From positions 89,680 through 153,679 of the forward strand of contig CACZZZ010000008.1 of NCBI GenBank assembly GCA_902785825.1: 64,000 bases of DNA. The letters are read 5' to 3'. Positions within the stretch are counted from its first letter, which is position 1. Each line of letters starts with the position of its first letter. The position numbers were made by a program, and so were the translations under genes. The stretch comes from an uncultured Bacteroidia bacterium (GTDB lineage: Bacteria > Bacteroidota > Bacteroidia > Bacteroidales > UBA932). Positions 1 through 8,876 of this stretch are shown here, in pieces. The notes beneath the pieces are model-generated. The model had not been told where the DNA came from. It worked only from the letters and a program-made list of their open reading frames with translations, and ran no database searches.

Positions 1-2
1 GC

Positions 3-1481
3 AAGACCAACCTTCGCTACGACGACACCAACCCCACTAAAGAGGACACCGAATATGTCGATGCGATCAAGGAAGACATCCGCTGGATGGGCTTCAAGTG
101 GGACAAGGAGCTTTACGCCTCCGATTATTTCGACCAGCTCTACGAGTGGGCCGAGCAGCTCATCAAGGAAGGTCTCGCCTATGTTGATGACCAGACTCAG
201 GAGGAGATCAGCAAGGGCCGCGGCACTGTCGATACCCCTGGGAAAGAGAGTCCCTACAGGAACAGGAGCGTCGAGGAGAACCTTCAGCTCTTCCGGGAGA
301 TGAAGGCTGGGAAATACGCTGACGGTGAGAAGGTTCTTAGGGCCAAGATCGACATGGCCTCTCCGAATATGATGTTCAGGGATCCTCTCCTTTACCGCAT
401 CAAGCACGCTTCGCACCATCGCACCGGAGACAAGTGGTGCATCTACCCGATGTACGATTTCACTCATGGCCAGTGTGACTCGATCGAGCATATCACCCAT
501 TCCATCTGCACCCTGGAGTTCGACGTGCACCGCCCGCTTTACGACTGGTTCATCCAGGCCCTGCACATCTATCCCAGCCATCAGTACGAGTTCGCGAGAC
601 TCAATCTCACATATACCCTCATGAGCAAACGCAAGCTTCTGGAATTGGTTCAGAAAGGTCTTGTGGCCGGATGGGACGATCCCAGGATGCCCACGCTTTG
701 CGGCGTAAGGCGCAGAGGATACACTCCCGAGGCTCTCAAGATGTTCTGCGAGAAGATCGGTGTCTCAAAACGCGACCAGATGATGGACATTCAGCTCTTG
801 GAGTGGTGCGTTCGCCAGGACCTCAACGCCAGGTCGAACCGCTACATGGTCGTTCAGAAGCCTTTGAAGGTCACAATCACCAATTGGGAACCCGGGAAGG
901 TCGAGTGGTTTGACTGCCCGCTCAATCCGGCGGAACCGGAAGGAGCGACCAGAAAGGTTCCCTTCACCGGAGAGCTTTACATCGAGAGGGACGACTTTAT
1001 GGAGGATGCGCCTAAGAAGTTCTTCAGGCTCAAGCCAGAAGGCGAGGTGCGTCTGAAATATACCTACATCATCAAATGCGAGGAGGTCATCAAGGACGCC
1101 GAGGGCAATGTCGTTGAGCTGAAATGCACTTATGACCCTTCTACAAGGCCAGGTGGCGAGGTATGGCGCTCAGTCAAGGGTACGATCCACTGGGTTCCCA
1201 CCGAGTATGCCAAGGAGATCGAGATCCGGGATTACGACCGTCTCTTCACCAAAGAGGACATGAACTCCATCCCTGAGGACAAGGACTACAAAGACTTCCT
1301 CAACCCTGAGTCACTTAAGGTCCTGACAGGTTTCGCCGAGCCAGCGCTATTGGAGGACAATTCAGGTATTGCGGTCCAGTTTGAGCGTACCGGATACTAC
1401 TTTAAAGATCCTGACAGCACTCCCGACAAGGCGGTCTTCAACAAGACAACCGCCCTCAAGGACTCATATCGGCCAGAATAA
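3..1481 (+). CDS. glnS: Glutamine--tRNA ligase, 5'-truncated by window edge
   Basis: Charges tRNA-Gln with glutamine in the cytoplasm. The reading frame is open from base 3, and its first codons (KTNLRYDDTNPTKEDTEYVD) match the class I GlnRS/GluRS catalytic core just after the HIGH motif, so the gene starts outside the window; the internal ATG at 87 is not the start. About 492 residues are visible of a family length near 560-580. The KMSKS-type loop is seen as MSKRK near base 622, and the C-terminal half has the two beta-barrel anticodon-binding domains typical of GlnRS rather than GluRS. The stop is 12 bases before the next gene, which may be co-transcribed. Identification is firm. Confidence 0.95.
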   Translation, partial: KTNLRYDDTNPTKEDTEYVDAIKEDIRWMGFKWDKELYASDYFDQLYEWAEQLIKEGLAYVDDQTQEEISKGRGTVDTPGKESPYRNRSVEENLQLFREMKAGKYADGEKVLRAKIDMASPNMMFRDPLLYRIKHASHHRTGDKWCIYPMYDFTHGQCDSIEHITHSICTLEFDVHRPLYDWFIQALHIYPSHQYEFARLNLTYTLMSKRKLLELVQKGLVAGWDDPRMPTLCGVRRRGYTPEALKMFCEKIGVSKRDQMMDIQLLEWCVRQDLNARSNRYMVVQKPLKVTITNWEPGKVEWFDCPLNPAEPEGATRKVPFTGELYIERDDFMEDAPKKFFRLKPEGEVRLKYTYIIKCEEVIKDAEGNVVELKCTYDPSTRPGGEVWRSVKGTIHWVPTEYAKEIEIRDYDRLFTKEDMNSIPEDKDYKDFLNPESLKVLTGFAEPALLEDNSGIAVQFERTGYYFKDPDSTPDKAVFNKTTALKDSYRPE

Positions 1482-1493
1482 CCATCCAGGGAG

Positions 1494-2714
1494 ATGAACC
1501 TGCCGCTCTTCATAGCCGGAAGGTACCTGTTCGCGAAGAAATCACACAACGTGATCAACATCATTTCCGCGATCAGCGCCATCGGCATGGCGATCGGAAC
1601 GGCGGCTCTAATCATAATCCTATCCGTTTACAATGGGTTTGATGAGCTGGTGAAATCCACCCTCAGCAATGTTGAGCCGGACATTCTCATCTCCCCCGCC
1701 AAGGGGAAAGTCTTTGTCCCGGAGGATGACATGATAGAACAGGTCGCGGCGCTGCCCGGAGTTGTCCAATATCATAAAATATTGGAAGAGAATGTCTTCG
1801 TGGATTATGACGAGCACCAGGGAGTGGCAAAGGCAAAGGGAGTTGACGAGGCCTACGAGAAGGACTCCCCTCTTATAGGCCACATGACATCTGGGGTATT
1901 TGCCCTACACAAGGGAGAAATACCCCAGATGGTGGCGGGAGCCGGACTGGCTTACAAAATGGGGATGAACCCGGCGTTCTTGTCTTCAGCCACAATCTAT
2001 TTCCCGGCCAGGGACAGGAATTTCTCACTAGCCAACCCAGCCGCATCTATTGAGTCCGTGAGCATGAGGCCCGCTGGAATATTCACTGTCAACCAGCAGA
2101 TTGACGAGGAGCTGATGATCATGCCCCTCGAGCAGATGAGACAGCTTCTTGGTTATGATAAGGAAGTTTCTGGGATAGAGATAAGGATGGAGTCAGGGGC
2201 CTCGGCTAAGGAAATCAGAAAGACTATCAGCGAGATTAAGGACATCGTCGGCCCCGGGTTCAAGGTTCTGGACCGCTTCAGGCAGAACACCTCCCTGTAC
2301 AAGATGATGCGTTACGAGAAAGCGGCTATCTTCCTTATACTGATATTCATTATCATAATCATCGCTTTCAACATATTCGGCAGCCTGACGATGCTGATTA
2401 TCGAGAAGAAGGATGACATCGAGACTTTCCGGAGCCTCGGCGCCACAGACAAGATGCTCCGTAAAACCTTCACTCTAGAAGGCTGGCTTATTTCCCTTCT
2501 GGGCCTCGCGGCCGGTCTGGTCATAGGAACCGGATTCGCGCTTCTTCAGCAGAAGTTCGGTTTTATCAAGATGCCCGGTAATTTCCTGGTTAACGCCTAT
2601 CCTGTGATAGTAAGCTGGAGCGACATCCTGCTTACAATAGCGGGAGTCGCCCTTATAGGTTATCTTATAGCGCTTCTTCCGGTAAAAAGGAGTATCAAAG
2701 CCGAGACCAGGTGA
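1494..2714 (+). CDS. LolC/LolE-type ABC transporter permease
   Basis: Inner-membrane permease of the FtsX/MacB superfamily, in the branch that extracts lipoproteins from the inner membrane (LolCDE). The 406 residues show the expected plan: a first membrane helix around residues 20-50 (SAISAIGMAIGTAALIIILS), a large periplasmic domain of about 220 residues, then three C-terminal helices with the FtsX-type segment FRSLGATDKMLRKTF between the first two. No LolD ATPase lies beside it, so the partner must be encoded elsewhere, as is common in this phylum. It follows glnS by 12 bases and its last 20 bases overlap the convergent GH2 gene. Substrate specificity is inferred from family only. Confidence 0.85.
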   Translation: MNLPLFIAGRYLFAKKSHNVINIISAISAIGMAIGTAALIIILSVYNGFDELVKSTLSNVEPDILISPAKGKVFVPEDDMIEQVAALPGVVQYHKILEENVFVDYDEHQGVAKAKGVDEAYEKDSPLIGHMTSGVFALHKGEIPQMVAGAGLAYKMGMNPAFLSSATIYFPARDRNFSLANPAASIESVSMRPAGIFTVNQQIDEELMIMPLEQMRQLLGYDKEVSGIEIRMESGASAKEIRKTISEIKDIVGPGFKVLDRFRQNTSLYKMMRYEKAAIFLILIFIIIIIAFNIFGSLTMLIIEKKDDIETFRSLGATDKMLRKTFTLEGWLISLLGLAAGLVIGTGFALLQQKFGFIKMPGNFLVNAYPVIVSWSDILLTIAGVALIGYLIALLPVKRSIKAETR

Positions 2715-4806
2715 CCTCGTCCTTGGTACCGTTGTTCGCGACGACCCTGAAAGTGTCCGAATCCTTTTTCAGGCGTATTCCCGGGAAAGTCCAGATGACT
2801 CCCGTATCCTCGCCGGAACTGTATTTCTTTGTGACAAGTTTCCCGTTCTGGTACAACGACAAATTCTTCGCATTGCTATAGACCTTGATTGTGAATTCTT
2901 CTCCGGCCGGTCTGGATCTCAGCCGCCTGGAGGTTATGTACACTGTGGTCTCTTTCTTGTTCCACAGGGCCTTGTAGAGATAGAACACATCCTTTTTAGT
3001 CTGCCTGTCACGAGTCACTAAGCCCTTGTCATTCATATATTTCCGAGACTCGTTAGCCTGGAAACGTACTCCGTCGGAGGAATCCATGTAGCCTTCGTTC
3101 CTGTTGGCGACAGGGAAATCGAACATCAGCCAGGCTGAGGTGAAAGTCAGCCACGGCATCCTGAGAATTTGCCGGACATAGGCTTCGTGAAGCATATTAC
3201 CGTATTCCTCATAGTGACGGGAATCGTCCTCCAGATCACGGACAGCCTTAGCCGGATTCGAGACATGGCAGAATGGATTGATACCGGCACCATATTCTGA
3301 CAGGCACACAGGCCCGCCGCGACGGGCCTTGACATCAGTCAATTCGGCGGTCAAGCCACTGAAATCATTCGGCGTCTGATACCAGCCAAGATAGATATTC
3401 TGCGAACAGAAATCGCCCGCGAGTCCAGGGTAGCCTTCCCTCTTCAGGCGGGAGTCGTCCGTGAACCCCACATAGCGATAGGGATCCAGTTTCTTTGTGA
3501 AATCGTACAGACGCCCCGTCTCAGTCAGCACCTTAGGGGCATCGAAAGCGCCCTGGAGATTATCATTGTTACCCCATAAATCAACTTCATTCCACATTCC
3601 CCAGAAGATGATGCTCGGATGGTTGTAGAGATTGGTCACCATCTCCTCCATCTGGTGGCGGATGTTATTGAAATATGCCTGCTTCGCATCGGTTCCGCAG
3701 ACATTCACCCAAGGGATCTCTGTCTGGACAACTATGCCCAGAGAGTCACATAACCTGTATTCCCGGTCAGTGTGAGGATAATGCGCGAGGCGCAGGAAGT
3801 TGGCCCCGAGTTCCTTGATTATCTTATAGTCCCTGCGGACATCAAAATCGGTCACCGCGGAGGCCCTGCCATCCGCATCCTGATGCATGGCTACCCCATG
3901 AAGCGGATATGGCTGGCCATTCAGAAGGAATCCCCTGACCGGATCAATCTCATAAGAGCGGTAACCGATTTTGGTCTCGGCGATATCCAGAAGCCTTCTT
4001 CCTCTGAAAACCTCAATGCGGGCGGTGTAGAGATACGGATCTTTCAAGCCATTCCAGCAGCGAATCCCAGTCGCCTCAAAATCGTGCTCAAAATCAGTCT
4101 CAGACTTCGGGGCGAGATGAATTTCCCGGTCGGCCTGATACGCGAGAGACCCGTCCACCTCCATCAGCTGGACCCTCACCATCACATCGGCGCTTTTCGC
4201 TCCTGCGTTGACAAGCCTGGTCCGTACCCTTGTCTCGACCCTCCTGCTTGAAACCTCGGGAGTGGCGCAATGCATCCTGTACATTCCATAAGCCTCGGGG
4301 GAGAAATGGACCTCGTCCATATCCAGCAGCCAGACCGGATTATGGAGTCCGCCGTTTTTGTTGAAGTCCGAACTGATAGGAGCCAAATTCAGATCCTCAC
4401 GGTTGTCGCAGACCACCTCAATCGTGTTGGAGCCTCTCCTGATAGCCTCCGAGATATTGACCACAAAGGGAGTATAGCCACCCTTGTGAGAAGCCAGACG
4501 CACCCCGTTCACAGTGACCGAAGCCGCCTGCGCCGCACCCTCGAACAAGAGATAATGAGGCCGCTTTATGTCGCCGGGACGGAATTCACATCTATATGTG
4601 GCCTCTCCCCTGTAGTATTCAGGGGAATGGCCGTCAATAGCATTGTACGAGTGCGGGACTGAGACATGACTCCACGATGAGCCGTCCTTGCTGAATTCCC
4701 AATTCTTCAGTTGTTCTTGTCTTGTACCTCTAATCTGGGCCTCAAGCCCTTGGGCCACCAGCAAGGAAAGGGCGGCCAAAACCGTAGCGATCTGTCTTGA
4801 TCTCAT
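2695..4806 (-). CDS. Secreted glycoside hydrolase family 2 (beta-galactosidase-like)
   Basis: A retaining exo-glycosidase of family GH2. The 703 residues begin with a signal peptide (cleavage likely after QGLEAQ), followed by a jelly-roll sugar-binding domain (about 30-180), an Ig-like domain (about 180-290) and the TIM barrel (about 295-600). The acid/base is E406 in WNEVDLWG and the nucleophile E503 in SEYGAG; both are present. A C-terminal Ig-like module of about 90 residues follows. It is the last gene of the operon starting near 8810, two bases after the metallophosphatase gene. Substrate could be beta-galactoside, beta-glucuronide or beta-mannoside; the sequence alone does not settle it. 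Confidence 0.85.
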   Translation of the reverse strand: MRSRQIATVLAALSLLVAQGLEAQIRGTRQEQLKNWEFSKDGSSWSHVSVPHSYNAIDGHSPEYYRGEATYRCEFRPGDIKRPHYLLFEGAAQAASVTVNGVRLASHKGGYTPFVVNISEAIRRGSNTIEVVCDNREDLNLAPISSDFNKNGGLHNPVWLLDMDEVHFSPEAYGMYRMHCATPEVSSRRVETRVRTRLVNAGAKSADVMVRVQLMEVDGSLAYQADREIHLAPKSETDFEHDFEATGIRCWNGLKDPYLYTARIEVFRGRRLLDIAETKIGYRSYEIDPVRGFLLNGQPYPLHGVAMHQDADGRASAVTDFDVRRDYKIIKELGANFLRLAHYPHTDREYRLCDSLGIVVQTEIPWVNVCGTDAKQAYFNNIRHQMEEMVTNLYNHPSIIFWGMWNEVDLWGNNDNLQGAFDAPKVLTETGRLYDFTKKLDPYRYVGFTDDSRLKREGYPGLAGDFCSQNIYLGWYQTPNDFSGLTAELTDVKARRGGPVCLSEYGAGINPFCHVSNPAKAVRDLEDDSRHYEEYGNMLHEAYVRQILRMPWLTFTSAWLMFDFPVANRNEGYMDSSDGVRFQANESRKYMNDKGLVTRDRQTKKDVFYLYKALWNKKETTVYITSRRLRSRPAGEEFTIKVYSNAKNLSLYQNGKLVTKKYSSGEDTGVIWTFPGIRLKKDSDTFRVVANNGTKDEVTWSRL

Positions 4807-4808
4807 TA

Positions 4809-5648
4809 TTATTTCTTATAGACTTTCATGTTTCCGACCTCGAGCCCCCAGCAACCGTTCTGCACAATCGGCACAGGCATTCCATCAAGGTTATTCTCAT
4901 AACCTGGTTTCGGAATAAAGGTATGGGAATGACCTCCTACTACGATGTCAAGCCCACGGGTGCTTTTCACTAGATCAAAATCCGTGTATGGTTCTCCATC
5001 GTACCCAATATGGGTCAGAGCGATAACGATGTCGCACTTCAGCTCTTCCTTCAGGACTCTGGTCCACTTGTTCACCACCTCGGCATTGTCGAAGGCTGGG
5101 ATCCTGCTCGAGGTCTCCTTTGACACAAGGGTAGTGATATCCGGCATAAGACCGATTATTCCGATCCTCATACCGGCTTTTTTCACGACAGCGTAAGGCT
5201 TGACATAGTTGCCAACCTCGAACTGAGAGAAATCGTAATTGGCGCAGACCACCGGGCACTTGAGATTCGCGAGGCGACGTCCAAGTTCCTCAATGCCGTT
5301 ATCAAACTCATGGTTGCCAAGAGTGACGCAATCATACTTCATGGCATTTATCATGTCGATCTCAAGGTCGCCCTTAAGCACTGTGAAATAGGAGGTTCCC
5401 TGACTGAAATCCCCGGCATGGAGCATAAGGACATTCTTTTTGCCGTCAGCCTTGATGACACTGTCCCGGTAAGCCGCGCGTTCTATGATACCTCCGTGAC
5501 GAGCGTTTTCGCCGGTACGTTCCGGTTCCATGTGGCTGTGAGTATCATTGAAATGAATGATAGTCAGTCGTTTCTGAGCGTTCGCACCGGTCAGGAACGC
5601 CACGGAACAAGCTACTGCCAGAGCTAATGAAAAGATATTCCGTCTCAT
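4809..5648 (-). CDS. 5'-nucleotidase-type metallophosphatase (N-terminal domain as a separate protein)
   Basis: Calcineurin-like phosphoesterase domain of the UshA/5'-nucleotidase family, exported by a signal peptide (ending ...LTGANAQ). All metal-ligand blocks are visible: FNDTHSH near residue 33, HAGDFSQG, TLGNHEFDNG and VVGGHSHTF. The protein stops at 279 residues, where classic 5'-nucleotidases continue into the nucleotide-binding domain; that domain is made by the upstream gene, whose stop overlaps this start by four bases (ATGA). The two products probably act together in the periplasm on nucleotides or other phosphoesters. This split arrangement is known in Bacteroidota; it is not a frameshift here, since each part has its own signal peptide. 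Confidence 0.88.
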   Translation of the reverse strand: MRRNIFSLALAVACSVAFLTGANAQKRLTIIHFNDTHSHMEPERTGENARHGGIIERAAYRDSVIKADGKKNVLMLHAGDFSQGTSYFTVLKGDLEIDMINAMKYDCVTLGNHEFDNGIEELGRRLANLKCPVVCANYDFSQFEVGNYVKPYAVVKKAGMRIGIIGLMPDITTLVSKETSSRIPAFDNAEVVNKWTRVLKEELKCDIVIALTHIGYDGEPYTDFDLVKSTRGLDIVVGGHSHTFIPKPGYENNLDGMPVPIVQNGCWGLEVGNMKVYKK

Positions 5649-6490
5649 TTCTTGTCCCCCTCCTTAAGGATCGTGATCCAGTGTTGATTCTCGAACTCTA
5701 TCGGTTTACCGGCGGCGGTCAGGCTTTTGACATAAGGAATCATCGTGTCATAGACCCAACCTTTGCTTTGGAGTACTTCCAGAGCATTCTTAGCGATAAA
5801 ATACCCGTCGCCGCCGTCAAGCAGGAAATTAAGTGTCGCCACTCCGTAAACCTTCTCATCATCAAGAGGTTCCCCATTGACGGTCGCGGAAATGATCTTT
5901 CCGTTTTGGGCGACGACCTTGATCCCGCCTAAAATCTGGAAAGTCGAGGCCGCCATCTGGTCGAGGATAACTCTCACGTCTTTTCCCTTAAGCGCTACAT
6001 AGCAGAGATTGTTCTTGAAGGGGAACATCGACATGATGTCATCATAAAAGACCTCACCTTCAGGCATCTCTATCCGGACTCCTCCCCTGTTGGTGATACC
6101 GATATCAACCTTGCGGTCCAAGCTGTCCGCGGTGGCTCTCATCAGCTCATCGATGAACCAATCGTACAGAGGACATTCAGGATATGTCCGATCCATGAAA
6201 GCGGTGGAATAGCCAATGACTTCCTTGACCTGAGCCATGGCGGGTTGGGCGTCGATAAGAAGCTTCGCCACATCGCGGGTCGCGCCTCTCCGGAATTTCT
6301 TTCCGTTGGGAGCGTGGTAAACCTTACCCTTGACGTAGCCCATCGACTCCTCAACATTCGAGGCGTTGGAGGCGACCACGCCAGTACGGTGCCCGTCAAC
6401 CTGCTCTTTAGCCCAGGAGATGTCCACCGTCTGGGCGGAGATCCCCGCGCACAAGGAGAAGGCTGCGGCAAGAGACAACAATTTTTTCAT
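5645..6490 (-). CDS. 5'-nucleotidase C-terminal (substrate-binding) domain protein
   Basis: Matches the C-terminal domain of UshA-type 5'-nucleotidases, which binds the nucleoside moiety. The 281 residues start with a signal peptide (MKKLLSLAAAFSLCAGISAQ). The family blocks DIGITNRGGVRIEMPEG, a FPFKNNL segment and a GDGY segment near the C-terminus are visible. There is no metallophosphatase domain; that is the next gene, overlapping by four bases. Gene order is thus C-terminal domain first, catalytic domain second, the reverse of the fused protein. Co-translation suggests that the two proteins form a complex. Confidence 0.85.
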   Translation of the reverse strand: MKKLLSLAAAFSLCAGISAQTVDISWAKEQVDGHRTGVVASNASNVEESMGYVKGKVYHAPNGKKFRRGATRDVAKLLIDAQPAMAQVKEVIGYSTAFMDRTYPECPLYDWFIDELMRATADSLDRKVDIGITNRGGVRIEMPEGEVFYDDIMSMFPFKNNLCYVALKGKDVRVILDQMAASTFQILGGIKVVAQNGKIISATVNGEPLDDEKVYGVATLNFLLDGGDGYFIAKNALEVLQSKGWVYDTMIPYVKSLTAAGKPIEFENQHWITILKEGDKK

Positions 6491-6501
6491 AAGTGTCTTA
6501 A

Positions 6502-7890
6502 TTACTTTTGTTTTAACCAGTTCCAGAGATCCTTGAAAGTGGACTTCTTTCCAAACATAAGAACGCCGACCTTGTAGATCTTAGCCGAGAGCCAGGCGCA
6601 CCCGAGGAAGGTCACGAAGAGCAGCGCGATAGAGACGATCAGCTGCCATGTCGGAACGCCGTACGGGATCCTGGCAAGCATCACTATAGGGGAAGTGAAC
6701 GGGATCATCGAGGCCCAGACCACGACAGGACTGTCAGGATTCTGGAAAGCCATCAGGATGATCATGTATGCTATCATAAGTGGTATCGTGATCGGCATCT
6801 GAAGCTGCTGGGTGTCGTCCACGCTCTCCACGGCTGATCCGATGGCCGCGTAAAGCGAGGCGTAGAGCAGATATCCGAGGACGAAGAAGATCAGGAATGA
6901 AATTATGAGCTTCGTCCATGGAATATTGGAAAGTGTCGCCATCACCGTCTGCAGGCCATCCTGCGGCACATCCGCCGCCGCGGTAGTGTCAGCGGCCGCG
7001 ACAACACCACCGATAGTCTCCATCTGTTCAGGAGTCATCCCAACGGTCTGGGCCATCATCTGGGGATCGCTGGAGAAGCCCTTCATAACATCCTTACCTA
7101 AGAACGCACCGGCAGCTGAAGTCAGCACAACGGTCAGGACGATCCAGAGGAAGAACTGCGTCAAGGCCACAAGGGCGACACCGATGATCTTTCCGAACAT
7201 CAGGTCAACAGCTTTCACGGAGGAGATCAGAACCTCAACCACCCTGCTGGATTTCTCCTCGATGACGCTGGACATGACCTGGCCGCCAAACATCATGATA
7301 AACATCCAGATGATAATGCCGAGGAGCATTGACACCATCATGTAAATACCTGATTCCGAGACGCTTTCCTTACCGGAATCATCAAGAGTATATTCCGAGA
7401 CCCTCACGTTGGACTTGACCTCGTCCATGATCTGGGAGAGGTTGTCGATCCCATACTGCTTGACCCTGTACTCCTCCACAGCGTCGTCAACCTTGTTTGA
7501 CAAGCCGCTGGTGAACTCGACTCCGAGAGGATCCTTTGAATATGCCTGGACCGAGACAGACTTCTTGACAGTGTCGATGGGAGAGATCACCACAAGAGCG
7601 TCTTTGCCGTAATCCTTGAGATGGGCCTTAATGGAGTCCGGCACCTCCGCGGAACAGTCCTCGTAGGTGATCCTGTCCCCGCTCTCGAGATGGGACATCA
7701 CGATTCCGGACTGATCCACGACCGCGACGTTCATCTTCCTCTCCTTGGTATTGCCCATAATGAGGAAAATGACAACCATCATGGCGGCGAAAAGAATAGG
7801 AACCACGAAAGTGGTGACAAGGAATGACTTTTTCTTGACCCGGGTAGTGTATTCCCTCGAAATGACGGTCTTAATAATCCTGAAATCCAT
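6502..7890 (-). CDS. ABC-2 type exporter permease (NatB-like)
   Basis: Inner-membrane permease of an ABC exporter. The 462 residues have one N-terminal membrane helix (about 22-45, VTTFVVPILFAAMMVVIFLI), a long extracytoplasmic domain, and a C-terminal block of five or so helices starting near residue 185, the layout of NatB/YhaP-type ABC-2 permeases. It follows its ATPase gene by two bases, with which it forms a two-gene transporter. Named examples export sodium or drugs, but substrates of these homologues are generally unknown and none is claimed here. The downstream 5'-nucleotidase pair is in the same operon. Confidence 0.85.
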   Translation of the reverse strand: MDFRIIKTVISREYTTRVKKKSFLVTTFVVPILFAAMMVVIFLIMGNTKERKMNVAVVDQSGIVMSHLESGDRITYEDCSAEVPDSIKAHLKDYGKDALVVISPIDTVKKSVSVQAYSKDPLGVEFTSGLSNKVDDAVEEYRVKQYGIDNLSQIMDEVKSNVRVSEYTLDDSGKESVSESGIYMMVSMLLGIIIWMFIMMFGGQVMSSVIEEKSSRVVEVLISSVKAVDLMFGKIIGVALVALTQFFLWIVLTVVLTSAAGAFLGKDVMKGFSSDPQMMAQTVGMTPEQMETIGGVVAAADTTAAADVPQDGLQTVMATLSNIPWTKLIISFLIFFVLGYLLYASLYAAIGSAVESVDDTQQLQMPITIPLMIAYMIILMAFQNPDSPVVVWASMIPFTSPIVMLARIPYGVPTWQLIVSIALLFVTFLGCAWLSAKIYKVGVLMFGKKSTFKDLWNWLKQK

Positions 7891-7892
7891 GG

Positions 7893-8810
7893 TTAAGCCT
7901 CCTCCTGAGTTACGAGTTTGATGAATATGTCGTTCATCCTCGGAATGAGTTCCTTGAACGAGTTGACGACGATCCCTTGCCTGAGCAGCTCAGAAAGGGC
8001 TTCATTGGTTGTTACTCCTTCTTGGAGATTAAGAACCGAAGTGTGCCTTCCGGCATTATCCTCATCAGACAGCACCTTGAACAAGCCCTCGGCTTCAGCG
8101 ACCTTTTCCTGGCCGGTGTAGATCAGCTCGATGTTGTTGTTGCCATGGCGACGGCGGATCTCATCCACCTTTCCGGTGACCACGAGACGTGACTTATTGA
8201 TCAGCGCTATGCTGTCGCAAAGCTCCTCGACCGACTCCATGTTATGGGTAGATAGAATGATTGTCGCGCCTTCGGCATTGAGCCTCAGGATCTCCTGACG
8301 GATCAGTTCGGCGTTGACAGGGTCAAAACCGGAGAAAGGCTCGTCGAGGATCATCAGAGACGGCTTGTGCACAACCGTTGTGATGAACTGGAGTTTCTGG
8401 GCCATTCCCTTTGAGAGTTCCTCTACCTTTTTCTTCCACCAGTCCTGGATACCGAAACGTATGAACCACTGCTTCAACTCTTTCCGAGCCTCGGCCGCAC
8501 TCATGCCCTTAAGCTGCGCCAAGTACATCGCCTGGTCGCCGACTTCCATCTTACGGTACAGTCCCCTCTCTTCAGGAAGATACCCGATCTTCTCCACGTC
8601 CGATTGGGTAATAGGACGTCCATCGAAAAGGACCTCCCCGGAATTAGGGATGGTTATACGGTTGATGATGCGGATGAGGGTTGTCTTGCCAGCCCCGTTA
8701 GGGCCGAGCAGGCCGAAAATCTTGCCTTGCGGAATATCAATGGACAGGTTGTCCAAAGCGACCTTCTCTCCGAATCGCTTGCAGATACCTTTACATTCTA
8801 TTAATCCCAT
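7893..8810 (-). CDS. ABC transporter ATP-binding protein (NatA-like)
   Basis: ATPase partner of the adjacent ABC-2 permease. In its 305 residues the Walker A GPNGAGKTT lies near residue 37, the signature appears as ELSKGMAQKLQ, Walker B as LMILDEPFSGFDP, and the switch histidine as STHNM. The C-terminal 80 residues are the DUF4162-type extension of this subfamily. It is the first gene of the operon 8810-2695 and has a good promoter upstream (TTG at 8855-8857, TATATTTG at 8828-8835 on the minus strand), giving a leader of about 14 bases. Confidence 0.9.
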   Translation of the reverse strand: MGLIECKGICKRFGEKVALDNLSIDIPQGKIFGLLGPNGAGKTTLIRIINRITIPNSGEVLFDGRPITQSDVEKIGYLPEERGLYRKMEVGDQAMYLAQLKGMSAAEARKELKQWFIRFGIQDWWKKKVEELSKGMAQKLQFITTVVHKPSLMILDEPFSGFDPVNAELIRQEILRLNAEGATIILSTHNMESVEELCDSIALINKSRLVVTGKVDEIRRRHGNNNIELIYTGQEKVAEAEGLFKVLSDEDNAGRHTSVLNLQEGVTTNEALSELLRQGIVVNSFKELIPRMNDIFIKLVTQEEA

Positions 8811-8827
8811 ATCTATTAAGTTTTGGG

Positions 8828-8835
8828 CAAATATA
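8828..8835 (-). promoter_or_regulatory. -7 box of the ABC exporter / 5'-nucleotidase / GH2 operon
   Basis: Minus strand reads TATATTTG, an exact match to the Bacteroidota TAnnTTTG box, with TTG at 8855-8857 about 19 bases upstream as the -33 element. Predicted start of transcription is near 8824, 14 bases before the ATG. An A/T-only-rich hairpin (8843-8850 with 8854-8861) just upstream may help end holA transcription. Confidence 0.65.
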
Positions 8836-8876
8836 ATAATTAATTATTGTAAAACAATAATAATTTAAAAAATTTC

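Noticed and set aside
8843..8861. Terminator of holA
   Set aside because: The 8-bp stem is almost only A/T and too weak to be listed as a terminator; mentioned with the neighbouring promoter.
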